From assembly GCA_020850595.1 (NCBI GenBank), contig JADZEK010000133.1, positions 1 to 64,000 of the forward strand: DNA of 64,000 nt, written 5' to 3'. Position 1 is the stretch's first letter, and every line of letters begins with the position of its first letter. Origin of the DNA: Anaerolineales bacterium (GTDB lineage Bacteria; Chloroflexota; Anaerolineae; Anaerolineales; UBA6663). The notes under the pieces were generated by a model. That model did no database searches, was not told the DNA's origin, and worked only from the letters and a program-made list of their open reading frames with translations. The position numbers and the translations under genes were made by a program. This document shows positions 33,161 through 42,522 of the stretch, piece after piece.

Positions 33161-33240
33161 TATCTTAATCCGCAGAAGGGCATAAAACTCTTCTTCTCCT
33201 CCTTGAGAGAGCCGGGGTCGGCGTCCCCGGCTCTCGCTAT
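33161..33240 (+). ncRNA. Candidate small RNA with anti-SD stretch, copy A
   Basis: Between rimO and murJ (319 bases without a gene). After a TATCTT -10-like box (33161-33166): hairpin 1 GAAGGG (33175-33180) / CTCTTC (33188-33193); then TCTCCTCCTT (33195-33204), exactly complementary to a strong Shine-Dalgarno sequence; then an 11-bp GC hairpin GAGAGCCGGGG (33207-33217) / CCCCGGCTCTC (33225-33235), loop tcggcgt. Copy B at 47.1 kb keeps all parts, and hairpin 1 keeps pairing through a change G-U to A-U. No T run follows the second hairpin, so termination is not certain. Strand chosen by promoter-like box and C-rich face. Confidence 0.55.
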
Positions 33241-33312
33241 TAACCCCACTGAGGCGCGGCCCGCCCTCGCCCGCATCCCCATTCTCGGCCCAGCCGCTAT
33301 AATCTGCCGCAC

Positions 33313-34878
33313 ATGATCGCGACAGCCCAACGCCAAATCGCGCGCGCCGCCGGCACGGTGATGGCCGCCTTCGTGCTCAGCAACCTGGTGGGCTTGCTGC
33401 GCCAGGTGCTGGTGGCGCAGGCTTTCGGCACCAGCCCCGCCCTCGACGCCTTCAACGTCGCCCAGCGCTTGCCCGACCTGCTCTTCAACCTGGTGGCGGG
33501 CGGCGCGCTGGCCTCGGCCTTCATCCCCACCTTCACCGGCCTACTCACGCGAGACGAGCGCCCCGCGGCCTGGCGGCTGGCCAGCGGCGTCCTCAGCCTG
33601 GTGAGCGCCGTGCTCGCGGCGGCCAGCCTGCTCGCGGCGCTGGCCGCGCCCTGGCTCGTGCGCACCGTGCTGGCCCCGGCCTACGACCCGGCGCAGTTAG
33701 CGCTGGCCGCTCACCTGCTGCGCCTGCAGCTCCTCGCGCCGACCCTCTTCGGCCTGAGCGGGCTGGTCATGGGTATCCTCAACGCCCATCAGCATTTTTT
33801 GCTGCCCGCCCTGGCCCCGACCATGCTGTGGGTTGGCATGATCTTCGGCCTGGTGGCGCTCGTGCCCAGCCTGGGCATTGACGGACTGGCCTGGGGCTAC
33901 GTGCTGGGCGCGGCGCTGCACCTGGCCGTGCAGTTGCCCGGGCTGGCCGGGTTGGCGCGCACCGCCGGCGCGCGCTACAACCCCGGCGTGGGCCTGGGCG
34001 ACCCGCTCGTGCGGCAGGTGGCGCGCCTCATGGGTCCGCGGCTGGTCGGCGTGGCCGCGGTGCAGATCAACTTTGTGGTCACCACCCGGCTGGCGACCTA
34101 CATGCTGCTCGGCTCGGTCTCGGCCCTGACCTACGCCTGGCAAATCTTCACCATGCCGCAGGTCATCATCGCTCAGGCGGTTGCCATCGCGGCGTTGCCG
34201 GCCTTCTCGGCCATGACCGCCCGCGGCGATCTGCCTGCCATGCGCGCCAGCCTGGCCGATACGCTGCGCGGCATCCTCTTCCTGGCGCTGCCTGCCACGG
34301 TCGGCCTGTTCGTCTTACGCGGCCCGATCGTCGCCATGCTGTTCGAGCGCGGCGACTTCACCGCCGCGAGCACGCGCCTGGTGGCCGTGGCGTTGGCCTG
34401 GTACACCCTCGGCCTGGCCGGCCACTCGGTGGTCGAGATCGTCTCGCGCGCCTACTACGCCCTGCATGATACGCGCACACCCGTCGTCATCGGCACGCTG
34501 GCTATGGCCCTCAATATCGTCTTCAGCCTGCTGCTTGCGCCGCTGTTCACGCGGTTGAGCCTGCCGCCGCACGGCGGGTTGGCGCTGGCCAACACCCTGG
34601 CCACCACGCTGGAGATGCTGGCGCTCATGGCCTACATGCGCCGCCGCCTGGGCGGGCTAGACCTGGCCCGCCTGTGGCCGGGGTTGGCGCGCGCGGCCCT
34701 GGGCGCGGCCCTCATGGGCGGCGCGCTGGCGCTGTGGCTCGCGTTCGCCGCGCCCTATGGCGCGTGGGTGCGGGGCGTGGGCGGCGTCGTTATCGGCGGG
34801 GCGGTGTACGCCGCCGCGGCCGCGGCCCTGCGCGCGCCGGAGGTGATGCTGGCGCTGGGCCTGCTGCGGAAACCATGA
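33313..34878 (+). CDS. murJ: Lipid II flippase MurJ (MviN family)
   Basis: 521 residues with about 14 transmembrane helices. Family features: VLSNLVGLLRQVLVAQAFG, ALDAFNVAQRLPDLLFNLVAGGALASAFIP, and the second-half GHSVVEIVSRAYYALHDTRTPV, all characteristic of MurJ. It moves lipid II across the membrane for cell-wall synthesis. TATAAT at 33298-33303 ends 9 nt before the ATG, so it is probably leaderless. The next gene starts 61 nt downstream. Confidence 0.94.
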   Translation: MIATAQRQIARAAGTVMAAFVLSNLVGLLRQVLVAQAFGTSPALDAFNVAQRLPDLLFNLVAGGALASAFIPTFTGLLTRDERPAAWRLASGVLSLVSAVLAAASLLAALAAPWLVRTVLAPAYDPAQLALAAHLLRLQLLAPTLFGLSGLVMGILNAHQHFLLPALAPTMLWVGMIFGLVALVPSLGIDGLAWGYVLGAALHLAVQLPGLAGLARTAGARYNPGVGLGDPLVRQVARLMGPRLVGVAAVQINFVVTTRLATYMLLGSVSALTYAWQIFTMPQVIIAQAVAIAALPAFSAMTARGDLPAMRASLADTLRGILFLALPATVGLFVLRGPIVAMLFERGDFTAASTRLVAVALAWYTLGLAGHSVVEIVSRAYYALHDTRTPVVIGTLAMALNIVFSLLLAPLFTRLSLPPHGGLALANTLATTLEMLALMAYMRRRLGGLDLARLWPGLARAALGAALMGGALALWLAFAAPYGAWVRGVGGVVIGGAVYAAAAAALRAPEVMLALGLLRKP

Positions 34879-34939
34879 GCGCGCCGGCGTAGGAAGAGGC
34901 GGCGCGCGCGGCGCAGATGGCTCCGGGGGAGGTGGAGCG

Positions 34940-37435
34940 ATGGCGCAGCCGGAGTTCGACTGGACGTTTGAGGAAGCGCCCGCTGCCAGCGAGGCGCCGC
35001 CCGCCGCGGGCCGGCCGGAGCCGCCGCGCCCCGGCGCGGGGCCGCCTGAGCGCCGCCCCCCGCGCCTGTGGCGCGCCTTGCGGTCGTGGCCGCGCTGGGC
35101 CAGGTGGGCGCTGCTGGGCGGGCTGGCCGCGCTGCTGCTCGGCGGCTACGGCTTCGTGCAGTTGGGCTGGCTGCGCCTGCAGCGCCAGATCGCGGCCGAG
35201 GTCGCCTACGACGACGCCCGTTCGCGCGCCCGCGCCGTGGACGCGGTGCTGGCCGCGCAGGTATCCAACGACCCGTACTGGCGCGCGCAGCGCCGCGCCG
35301 AGGTCGAGTTGGGCCTGCCCGCGCCACTGCCCGCCGGCAGCCTGGCGCTCACCAGCGACCCGGCCTGGGTGGTCGCGCTGCGACTGGAAGAGCCGAACAT
35401 TTTTGCCGCCACCGTGCGCCGCCGCTACGCCGACTCGGCCGGGCGCGTGTACGATTTCGATCTCCAGCAGCGCTACCAGAACCTGGCCCCCGGCGCGTGG
35501 ACGCGCCTGGGCGCCGACTTGCGCGGCCTGGTGGCGGCCACCAGCGTGCAGGGCGCGTGGCTGAGCGCCACCGTGCCCACCAACGACCTGCCCTGGGTGC
35601 GGCCCGCGCTGCTCGCCGCCGACGAAGCCCTGCTGGCCGCCTGCGCAGCCTGGGAAAGCTGCCCGGCGGGCTACCGGCTGTCGCTGGCCTTCAACGTCGG
35701 GCCGGAAATCCTCAACCCCAGCCTGCCGCTGCGCGCTACCGAACCGTTCTCGGCCGCCTATCCACTGATCTTCGACCTGGCGGCGAGCGCCCCGGCCTAC
35801 CCAGAGCGCATCGTGTTCAGCGCGCCGCAGATCACCGGCCGCCCCGCCGATGCCGCCGCTCAGGCCGCCTACAACCGCGCCCTGAGCGCCCAGCTCCTCG
35901 GCTACATGGCCGCCGTCATCAGCCAGTCGCCGCGCAGCCGCAGCGACTTCCTGCTCGACGCGCTCGTGGCTCGCATGGAAACCCGCCTGGGCCTTTCGGT
36001 GACGGCCGACCCGCCCCTCGACCCGCTGAACTTCGTGCCCGCCGAGGCGGTGTGGACCCACTATCAGCAGGCGCTGGCGGGCGGCGGCCGCGCCGGGCTG
36101 GCCGACCGGCAGCGCGCCCTGGCCCTGCTCAACGTGGTTCTGGTTAATCAGCCGCCCAGCGTGGACGGCGGCCTGCTGCGCACCGTGCACCGCCCCTACG
36201 TGGCGCAGCTCGCCGATTGGTTGGCCGGCAGCCTGTGGCCGGGCGACGTGGCCCACGCCGCCGCGCGCTGGGAGGCGGCCAACCGCGCCGCCCTCGGCCC
36301 GCCCGCCGCCGATTGGTCGTCCGCCGAGGGCCTGGCGCTGAGCTGCGCGCCGGGCCTGGCGTTGGTGGAGCGCGGCCGGCCCCGGCCCATTGCGCCGAGT
36401 TTCCTCCCGCCCGAGTATTCTGCCGCGAGCGTCATTCGCGCCGCGGGCGGGCGCTACCTGGCGCTGACCTACACCGTGCTCGACCCAGGCAGCGCGGGCG
36501 GCCGCCAGCCGCAAGTGTGGCTGATTGACCAGACGGGCGAACTCCCGCCGCGTTCGCTGGGCGTGAACAGCTTGGCCGTTGGGTGGGACGCCGCGGGCGC
36601 TTTCTACTATCTGGCCTTTAGCCCGGACGACCCCGGCCTCACCTCAACGCTCTTGCGTCTCGACCTGCCCAGCGGCCAGGCGACGGCCATCGCTCAGAAC
36701 GTCTTTGCCTGGGCCGACTCCTGGAGCGCCGACCGGCGCGCCTTGGTGGTGATCCGCTTTGACTCACAGGCGGGGGCCGCCGCCGCGCCTTACCTGCTGA
36801 CCCTCACACCCGAGGTGTCGCTTGAGCCGTTGGTTGCGCTTGAACCGCAGCGCGTGGTCGGTCGCGATCCGGTCTTTGGGCCGGGCAGCACCTCCACCGC
36901 CGGGCAGGTGGCCTATATCGTTAGCGCCGCGGCCACAACGCCGGCGTATACCGTGCGGGTGCTCGACCTCGCCAGCGGCGGGGAGCAGGTGGTCTTCGAC
37001 AGCGCCGCGGGCCTCACCCGCGGGCTGAACGCCGCGGGCTTGCTCTGGTCGCCGGGCGGGGCCTGGCTGGCGTGGGGCGACTTTGGAACGGACGTGTTTA
37101 GTATCCTCGCCGCGCCCGCCGCCGGCGGCCCCGCGCGCGAATGGCGCCTGCCCGGCCCGAGCGATGGCGACTACCCGCTGGCTTTTTCGGCCGATGACGC
37201 CTTCCTGGCGGTGCAGCGCAGCAATGGGTCGGCGGTCGGCCCCGTCGCGCTGCTCGACCTGAACGCCCCGGCCGGCGGGCCCGCGCGCCCGCTCAGCGGC
37301 CGCAGCCTGGCCTGGGCGCCCACCGGCCACACCTTCGCCTTCAGCAACGCCCTCGGCGTCTTCCTCGTGGACGCCGCCACCGGCGACTACCAGTGGCTGC
37401 AAGCCGAACCGTGCGATCTGGGCTGGGCGCCATAA
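34940..37435 (+). CDS. Membrane-anchored propeller-like protein, paralogue 1
   Basis: 831 residues. Starts MAQPEFDWTFEEAP; proline-rich cytosolic N-terminus of ~50 residues, one transmembrane helix at about 52-72, a middle region of about 350 residues without known domain, then repeats resembling a TolB/WD-like propeller (PQVWLIDQTGEL, GAFYYLAFSPDDPG, LLWSPGGAWLAWGDFGTD, SLAWAPTGHTFAFSNALG). GGGGAGG precedes the ATG. It is followed 38 nt later by a diverged paralogue. No function known; the outside location is inferred from the helix and basic flank. Confidence 0.78.
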   Translation: MAQPEFDWTFEEAPAASEAPPAAGRPEPPRPGAGPPERRPPRLWRALRSWPRWARWALLGGLAALLLGGYGFVQLGWLRLQRQIAAEVAYDDARSRARAVDAVLAAQVSNDPYWRAQRRAEVELGLPAPLPAGSLALTSDPAWVVALRLEEPNIFAATVRRRYADSAGRVYDFDLQQRYQNLAPGAWTRLGADLRGLVAATSVQGAWLSATVPTNDLPWVRPALLAADEALLAACAAWESCPAGYRLSLAFNVGPEILNPSLPLRATEPFSAAYPLIFDLAASAPAYPERIVFSAPQITGRPADAAAQAAYNRALSAQLLGYMAAVISQSPRSRSDFLLDALVARMETRLGLSVTADPPLDPLNFVPAEAVWTHYQQALAGGGRAGLADRQRALALLNVVLVNQPPSVDGGLLRTVHRPYVAQLADWLAGSLWPGDVAHAAARWEAANRAALGPPAADWSSAEGLALSCAPGLALVERGRPRPIAPSFLPPEYSAASVIRAAGGRYLALTYTVLDPGSAGGRQPQVWLIDQTGELPPRSLGVNSLAVGWDAAGAFYYLAFSPDDPGLTSTLLRLDLPSGQATAIAQNVFAWADSWSADRRALVVIRFDSQAGAAAAPYLLTLTPEVSLEPLVALEPQRVVGRDPVFGPGSTSTAGQVAYIVSAAATTPAYTVRVLDLASGGEQVVFDSAAGLTRGLNAAGLLWSPGGAWLAWGDFGTDVFSILAAPAAGGPAREWRLPGPSDGDYPLAFSADDAFLAVQRSNGSAVGPVALLDLNAPAGGPARPLSGRSLAWAPTGHTFAFSNALGVFLVDAATGDYQWLQAEPCDLGWAP

Positions 37436-37473
37436 AGCCGAAGCCGCTGCCCGCCGCCGCTATAATGCTGCGC

Positions 37474-40011
37474 ATGGCCCGGCCTGAGATTGACTGGACC
37501 TTCGCCACGGCCCCGGAGCCGCAGGAGCCGCCCGCGCCCGCGCCGCCTCGCCGGGGGCCGGGCCGTTTCCGCTGGCCGCGCGGCCGCTGGCTGGCCGGGC
37601 TGGGCCTGCTGCTGGCGCTGGCGGCGGGCGGCGCCTGGGTTGTAGTGCGCGTCGGCGAGCAGCGCGTGCGCGCCCAGCTCACCGCCGAGGTGGTCTACGA
37701 GGACGAGCAGTCGCTGGCGGGCGCGGCCGACCTGGCCCTGAGTGTCTGGGGTGAACCGCCGTTCACCTCGCCTGTGAACGATCCCCTGGTGCTGTGGCGC
37801 AAGCGCCGCGCCGCCGAGGTGGCCCTGGGCCTGGCCGCGCCGCTGCCGGTGGCGGCCCTCACGCCCGCCGGCGGCCCGCCCAGCGTGACCGCCGTGAAGC
37901 CCGACCCCAACAACCCGAACTTCTGGATCGTGACGGTCGTGCGCGGCTACCACGACTCGGCGGGCGGCCTGATGCAGTTCGCGCTCGACCAGCGCTATCA
38001 ATCTGCCGGCCCCGGCCTGTGGCAGCGCGTGCCGCCCAACACCGCCGCGCCGGCGGCCACCACCATCTTCGCCGGTGAGCGCATCTCGATCACCCTGCCG
38101 GTAGACGCTCTGCCCGATCTGAGCGATAGCCTGTTCGCGCTAGATGCCGCGCTGGTGCAAGCCTGCGCCGACTGGGGCACTACGGCCTGCGGGGACGACC
38201 AGTTGGTGGCGGTGTTCACCGCCCAGCCCAACCTGCTCCCGGCGGCCAGCGCGATCCCCCCCGGCGCCGAAGCCGGGCGCGGGCCGTACCCGTGGGCGTT
38301 CGACCTGGCGGCGGCGGTGCCCCCAGCGCCCACGCGCCTCTACCTGCCCTCGCCGCAAGTGGCCGGGCGGCCGCACGATGACGCCGCCCGCGCCGCGCTG
38401 ACCCATGCCCTCACCGTCTACGGCCTGACCGCGCTCGCCAATGCCCAGACCGGCAAGGGCGAGCTGCGCTCCGACTTCTTCCGCGACGCCCTGGTGGCCC
38501 GCGCCGAGCTGCGCCTGGGCCTGACCGCGCCGCCCACCTACACGCTGCAAGCCGCCGACTACCTGTCAGTGGCGGGCCTGTGGGCGGCCGGCCCTGACAC
38601 CCTGGCGCTGGAACCGAGCGCTGCCCTGCCGCTGAGCTTGCAGGCACTGCAATTCCTCGACCTGGCCCTGGGCGAGCGGCCGCCCACCGCCGACGCCGCC
38701 CTGCTGCGCGCGCTGACCCGCCGGCCCGACCTGCGCGCCTGGCTGACCGGCGCGCTGGGCCAAACCGACACGGCCGCGGCGCTGGCCGCCTGGGAGCAGC
38801 AAGCCGCCGCCCAACTCAACGCCGCGGGCGCGCCGCCCGCCGCTAGCCTGGACGGCCTGCTCTACACCTGCGCGGGCGAGACCTTTTTGCAGCGCGGCGG
38901 CGCGGCCCTGGCCCTGCCCGACCCCGCCCCCTGGCCCGGCCAGAGCCTGAGCAACATGGCCCTCTCCGCCGCCGGCCGCTACCTGGCGCGCGTGACGTCG
39001 AGCGAGCCGGGCGTGGCCCGGCTGGAAGTGCTCGACCTGGCCGAGCCGCAGCCTGCCGTGCCGGTCGCCGTAGCCGACGCGCCGGAGATTTACCTGATCG
39101 GTTGGGCGAACGATCAAACGCTGGTATACGCGCAGCGCCTGGCGGGCAGCTCCGATAGCGCGATCCTTGAGCTGCGCGGCTACGACCGGGCCGCCGGCCA
39201 GAGCCGCGAGCTGGCCAGCGAGGCGCTGGCGCCGTGGTTCCTCGGCCTGGGCGATTGGCTGCCCGACCGCACCGGGTTGGTGGTTAACCTCGCCCTGACA
39301 GACACCACCAGCCCGCTCGGCTTTGCCCCGGCGCTCATCTCGCTGGAGCCGGGCGTGCCCCCGCGCCAACTGGTTGAGCAGGGCTTCCCCGCGCGGCTTT
39401 CGCCCGACGGCCGCCTGCTGGTCTATGGATTGCTGGAGCCGATGGGGGTGGATAACTTTCAGTTGTTAACGCTGATGCTGCTCGACCGGGCGACCGGCGC
39501 GCAGCGCTTGCTGGCGCGGGCGGCCGACCTCAATCTGCCGGATGGCCCGGCCGTCGCCCTGTTCAACCTCCTCCCCCTGGCCTGGACCGGTGACAGCGCC
39601 TGGGTGGTGGCCCTCGCGGCGGGCAACACGAGCACCCACCTGTATCTGCTGCCTGCCTCCCCTGGCGGCCCGCCCATCGCCTTGCCGCCCATCGGCGGCG
39701 AGGCGGCCTTCTTCATGGCGGTCGCCGCCTCGCCCGACGGCCGCTACCTCAGCTACTGGCCCTATGGTCAGGCCGGGGTCGCGCCGCTCACGCTGCTCGA
39801 TCTCGCCTCGCTCCAGCCCGGCGCCACCACGGCCGCGGTCCAAACGCTGGCCCAGCAGGCCGCCGCCGCGGCCTGGGCGCCCACCGGCCACCGCCTGGCC
39901 GTGGCGGGCCGCGGCGGCCTGCGCCTGATTGACCTGGACACCGGCGCGACCCGCTGGCTCGACTTTCGCGATTGCGGTATCGTGGAGTGGTACGCGCCGC
40001 CCCTCCGCTAG
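37474..40011 (+). CDS. Membrane-anchored propeller-like protein, paralogue 2
   Basis: 845 residues from ATG 37474. TATAAT at 37461-37466 ends 7 nt before it, so I prefer this start to one 81 nt upstream. Same plan as the preceding gene: MARPEIDWTFATAPEP, Pro-rich stretch, transmembrane helix near 40-62, middle region with QFALDQRYQSAGPGLW (compare QQRYQNLAPGAW in paralogue 1), and C-terminal propeller-like repeats ending AWAPTGHRLAVAGRGG. The pair arose by tandem duplication and has diverged strongly. Own promoter suggests separate regulation. Confidence 0.78.
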   Translation: MARPEIDWTFATAPEPQEPPAPAPPRRGPGRFRWPRGRWLAGLGLLLALAAGGAWVVVRVGEQRVRAQLTAEVVYEDEQSLAGAADLALSVWGEPPFTSPVNDPLVLWRKRRAAEVALGLAAPLPVAALTPAGGPPSVTAVKPDPNNPNFWIVTVVRGYHDSAGGLMQFALDQRYQSAGPGLWQRVPPNTAAPAATTIFAGERISITLPVDALPDLSDSLFALDAALVQACADWGTTACGDDQLVAVFTAQPNLLPAASAIPPGAEAGRGPYPWAFDLAAAVPPAPTRLYLPSPQVAGRPHDDAARAALTHALTVYGLTALANAQTGKGELRSDFFRDALVARAELRLGLTAPPTYTLQAADYLSVAGLWAAGPDTLALEPSAALPLSLQALQFLDLALGERPPTADAALLRALTRRPDLRAWLTGALGQTDTAAALAAWEQQAAAQLNAAGAPPAASLDGLLYTCAGETFLQRGGAALALPDPAPWPGQSLSNMALSAAGRYLARVTSSEPGVARLEVLDLAEPQPAVPVAVADAPEIYLIGWANDQTLVYAQRLAGSSDSAILELRGYDRAAGQSRELASEALAPWFLGLGDWLPDRTGLVVNLALTDTTSPLGFAPALISLEPGVPPRQLVEQGFPARLSPDGRLLVYGLLEPMGVDNFQLLTLMLLDRATGAQRLLARAADLNLPDGPAVALFNLLPLAWTGDSAWVVALAAGNTSTHLYLLPASPGGPPIALPPIGGEAAFFMAVAASPDGRYLSYWPYGQAGVAPLTLLDLASLQPGATTAAVQTLAQQAAAAAWAPTGHRLAVAGRGGLRLIDLDTGATRWLDFRDCGIVEWYAPPLR

Positions 40012-40111
40012 GGCGCGGCGCCGGCCCCGCCTCCCGCTGCCGCGCCCTTCGCCCGCGCGCCGTTTTTGAGTTATAAACAGGCCAGTCTATTCGCCGCCCT
40101 CAGGAGCCTCT

Positions 40112-40399
40112 ATGTCCGCCTACATCGTTGTTGACATTCGCGTGCGCGATGCCGAAGGCTACGCCCGCTACCGCGCCGAAGTGCCGCCGCTGGTCGCCCA
40201 ATACGGCGGGCGCTACCTGGCGCGCGGCGGCGCGCTGGAGGTCATGGAAGGCGACTGGCAGCCGGAGCGCCTCGTCATCATCGAATTCCCCAGCGTCGAG
40301 CAGGCCAAAGCCTTCCTGCACTCGCCCGAATATGTCAGCCTGCGCGCCACGCGCCGCGCCACCACCGACTCTAACCTGGTCATCGTGCCGGGGGTCTAG
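40112..40399 (+). CDS. DUF1330 protein
   Basis: 95 residues with the DUF1330 pattern: YIVVDIRVRDAEGYARYRAEVPPLVAQYGGRYLARGG, ERLVIIEFPSVEQAKAFLHSPEY. It is a dimeric alpha/beta-barrel fold of unknown activity. AGGAG at 40101-40105 is the ribosome-binding site. glpK begins 6 nt after its stop, so both may share a transcript. Confidence 0.9.
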   Translation: MSAYIVVDIRVRDAEGYARYRAEVPPLVAQYGGRYLARGGALEVMEGDWQPERLVIIEFPSVEQAKAFLHSPEYVSLRATRRATTDSNLVIVPGV

Positions 40400-40405
40400 C
40401 GCGCC

Positions 40406-41923
40406 ATGCTGCTGCTGGCGCTCGACCAGGGCACCACCTCCACCCGCGCCATGGTCTTCGACCAGGCCGGGCGCGCGCTGGCCCGCGCCCAGCGCGAGCA
40501 CCGCCAGATTTACCCCCAGCCCGGCTGGGTGGAGCACGACCCGCTCGAAATCTGGGCGGCGGCTCAGGCCGTTTTGAGCGACGCCCTGGCCCAGGGCATT
40601 GATCGCCGGCAGATCGGCGCGCTCGGCCTGACCAACCAGCGCGAGACCGTGGTGGTTTGGGAGCGCGCCACCGGCCGCCCTATCCACAATGCCCTGGTCT
40701 GGCAAGACACGCGCACCGCCGCCGACATCGCCGCGCTGGTCGCCCACGGCGGGCAAGACCGTTTCCGCGCCCAGACCGGCCTGCCGCTCGCCACCTACTT
40801 CTCTGGAACCAAGCTGGCCTGGCTGCTCGACCATGTGCCGGGCGCGCGCCAACAGGCCGCCGCCGGCGACCTGCTCTTTGGCACCATGGACAGTTGGCTC
40901 ATCTGGAACCTGACCGGCGGGCCGCGCGGCGGGCGGCACCTGACCGACGTGACCAACGCCGGCCGCACGCAGCTTCTGAATATTCACACCCTGGCCTGGG
41001 ACGCTGAGCTTTTGCGCCTCCTGGCCGTGCCGCGCCTGGGCCTGCCGGAGGTGCGCGCCTCCAGCGAAGTCTACGGCGAGGTGGCCGCGAGTGTGGCGGG
41101 CGGCGCGCTGGCCGGGCTGCCCGTGGCGGGCGCGCTGGGCGACCAGCAGGCCGCGCTCTTCGGCCAGACCTGCTTCGCCCCCGGCGAGGCCAAGAACACC
41201 TATGGCACCGGCTGCTTCCTGCTGCTCAACACCGGCCCCGCGCCCGTGCCCTCGGCCAACGGCCTGCTCACCACGCTTGGCTATCAGCTCGTCGGGCAGC
41301 AGCCGGTCTACGCGCTAGAGGGCAGCCTCGCCATCACCGGCGCACTGGTGCAGTGGCTGCGCGACAACCTCGGCCTCATCGCCAACGCCGCCGAGATCGA
41401 GCCGCTGGCGCGCAGCGTGAGCGACAACGGCGGCGTGTATTTCGTGCCCGCCTTCTCCGGCCTCTACGCGCCCTACTGGAAGGACGCCGCCCGCGGCGTG
41501 ATCGCCGGGCTGACGCGCTACGCCACCAAGGCCCACCTGGCCCGCGCCGCGCTGGAGGCCACCGCCTACCAGACGCGCGATGTGCTCGAGGCCATGCGGC
41601 GCGATGCCGCCGCCTCGGGCGGCGCGCTTGACTTGAGCGCCCTCAAGGTGGACGGCGGCATGGTTTTCAACGAACTGCTGATGCAGTTTCAGGCCGACCA
41701 GTTGGGCGTGCCCGTTATCCGCCCGCGCGTGGCCGAGACCACCGCGCTGGGGGCCGCCTACGCCGCCGGCCTGGCCGTGGGCGCGTGGCGCGGCCTGGAC
41801 GACCTGCGCGCCAATTGGGGCGAAGACCGCCGCTGGACCCCGGCCCTGCCCGCGGCCGAGCGCGACCGCCTTTACGCCCAGTGGCAAAAGGCTGTGACGC
41901 GCACGTTCGATTGGGTGGAGTGA
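40406..41923 (+). CDS. glpK: Glycerol kinase
   Basis: 505 residues; FGGY kinase that makes glycerol-3-phosphate. N-terminal [18 protein letters not shown] is the phosphate-loop; [25 protein letters not shown] and [19 protein letters not shown] are glycerol-kinase specific; [28 protein letters not shown] and [18 protein letters not shown] complete the family signature. Start ATG 40406, 6 nt after DUF1330. Confidence 0.97.
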   Translation: MLLLALDQGTTSTRAMVFDQAGRALARAQREHRQIYPQPGWVEHDPLEIWAAAQAVLSDALAQGIDRRQIGALGLTNQRETVVVWERATGRPIHNALVWQDTRTAADIAALVAHGGQDRFRAQTGLPLATYFSGTKLAWLLDHVPGARQQAAAGDLLFGTMDSWLIWNLTGGPRGGRHLTDVTNAGRTQLLNIHTLAWDAELLRLLAVPRLGLPEVRASSEVYGEVAASVAGGALAGLPVAGALGDQQAALFGQTCFAPGEAKNTYGTGCFLLLNTGPAPVPSANGLLTTLGYQLVGQQPVYALEGSLAITGALVQWLRDNLGLIANAAEIEPLARSVSDNGGVYFVPAFSGLYAPYWKDAARGVIAGLTRYATKAHLARAALEATAYQTRDVLEAMRRDAAASGGALDLSALKVDGGMVFNELLMQFQADQLGVPVIRPRVAETTALGAAYAAGLAVGAWRGLDDLRANWGEDRRWTPALPAAERDRLYAQWQKAVTRTFDWVE

Positions 41924-42084
41924 AGCGGAGAGGCGGGGCGCAGGCTGAGGCGCTTGAGCTGCCGGCCTCTCTGAGCGCACATGCGCGCCAAAGTCCCAAC
42001 TTGCGGTACGATATACGCCGTCAACCTGTGGCATCACTGCCCACCGCGCGCCGCTCGCCGCCGCGCCCAATGAAGGACACCCAT

Positions 42085-42519
42085 ATGGCTACGACTCGTT
42101 CGCGCGCCGTCCGCCTCGCCCTCGCCGCCCTGCTGCTGGCCGCCCTGGCCTGCGCCTTCCCCGGCGCGGCCGCCCCCACGCCCACCCCCACCGCGCTCGT
42201 CACCACCTCCCTGGGCGCGTTCGACTGCACCGGCTCGGAGAACGGCCTCCTGGCGTATGCCGGGCGCCTCACCTTCGCGCCCGCGCCCGACGCCAGTTGG
42301 CAAGCCCAAGGCGAGACACCCGTCACCGGCCAGTACGACTACGACCCCGCCAGCAGCCTGTTCACCTTCGGCGGCGGCTTCGTCTTCGACAGCGCCATCT
42401 ACGACGCCAACACCGACACCCTGGTCGCCACCGTCACCCCCGGCACCACGCTGGCCCACGCCGAGGGCGGCAGCGTCACCTGCGTGCGCGCCCAGCCCGG
42501 CATCACCGGCCCCGGCTAG
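42085..42519 (+). CDS. Small lipoprotein, unknown
   Basis: 144 residues from ATG 42085, preceded by AAGGA at 42073-42077. Signal peptide LAALLLAALAC (lipobox) then APTPTPTALVTT. The mature part has a Cys pair (FDCTGSENG and VTCVRA) and a beta-rich composition. No family recognised. The following methyltransferase gene starts 3 nt after the stop. Confidence 0.7.
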   Translation: MATTRSRAVRLALAALLLAALACAFPGAAAPTPTPTALVTTSLGAFDCTGSENGLLAYAGRLTFAPAPDASWQAQGETPVTGQYDYDPASSLFTFGGGFVFDSAIYDANTDTLVATVTPGTTLAHAEGGSVTCVRAQPGITGPG

Positions 42520-42522
42520 GCC

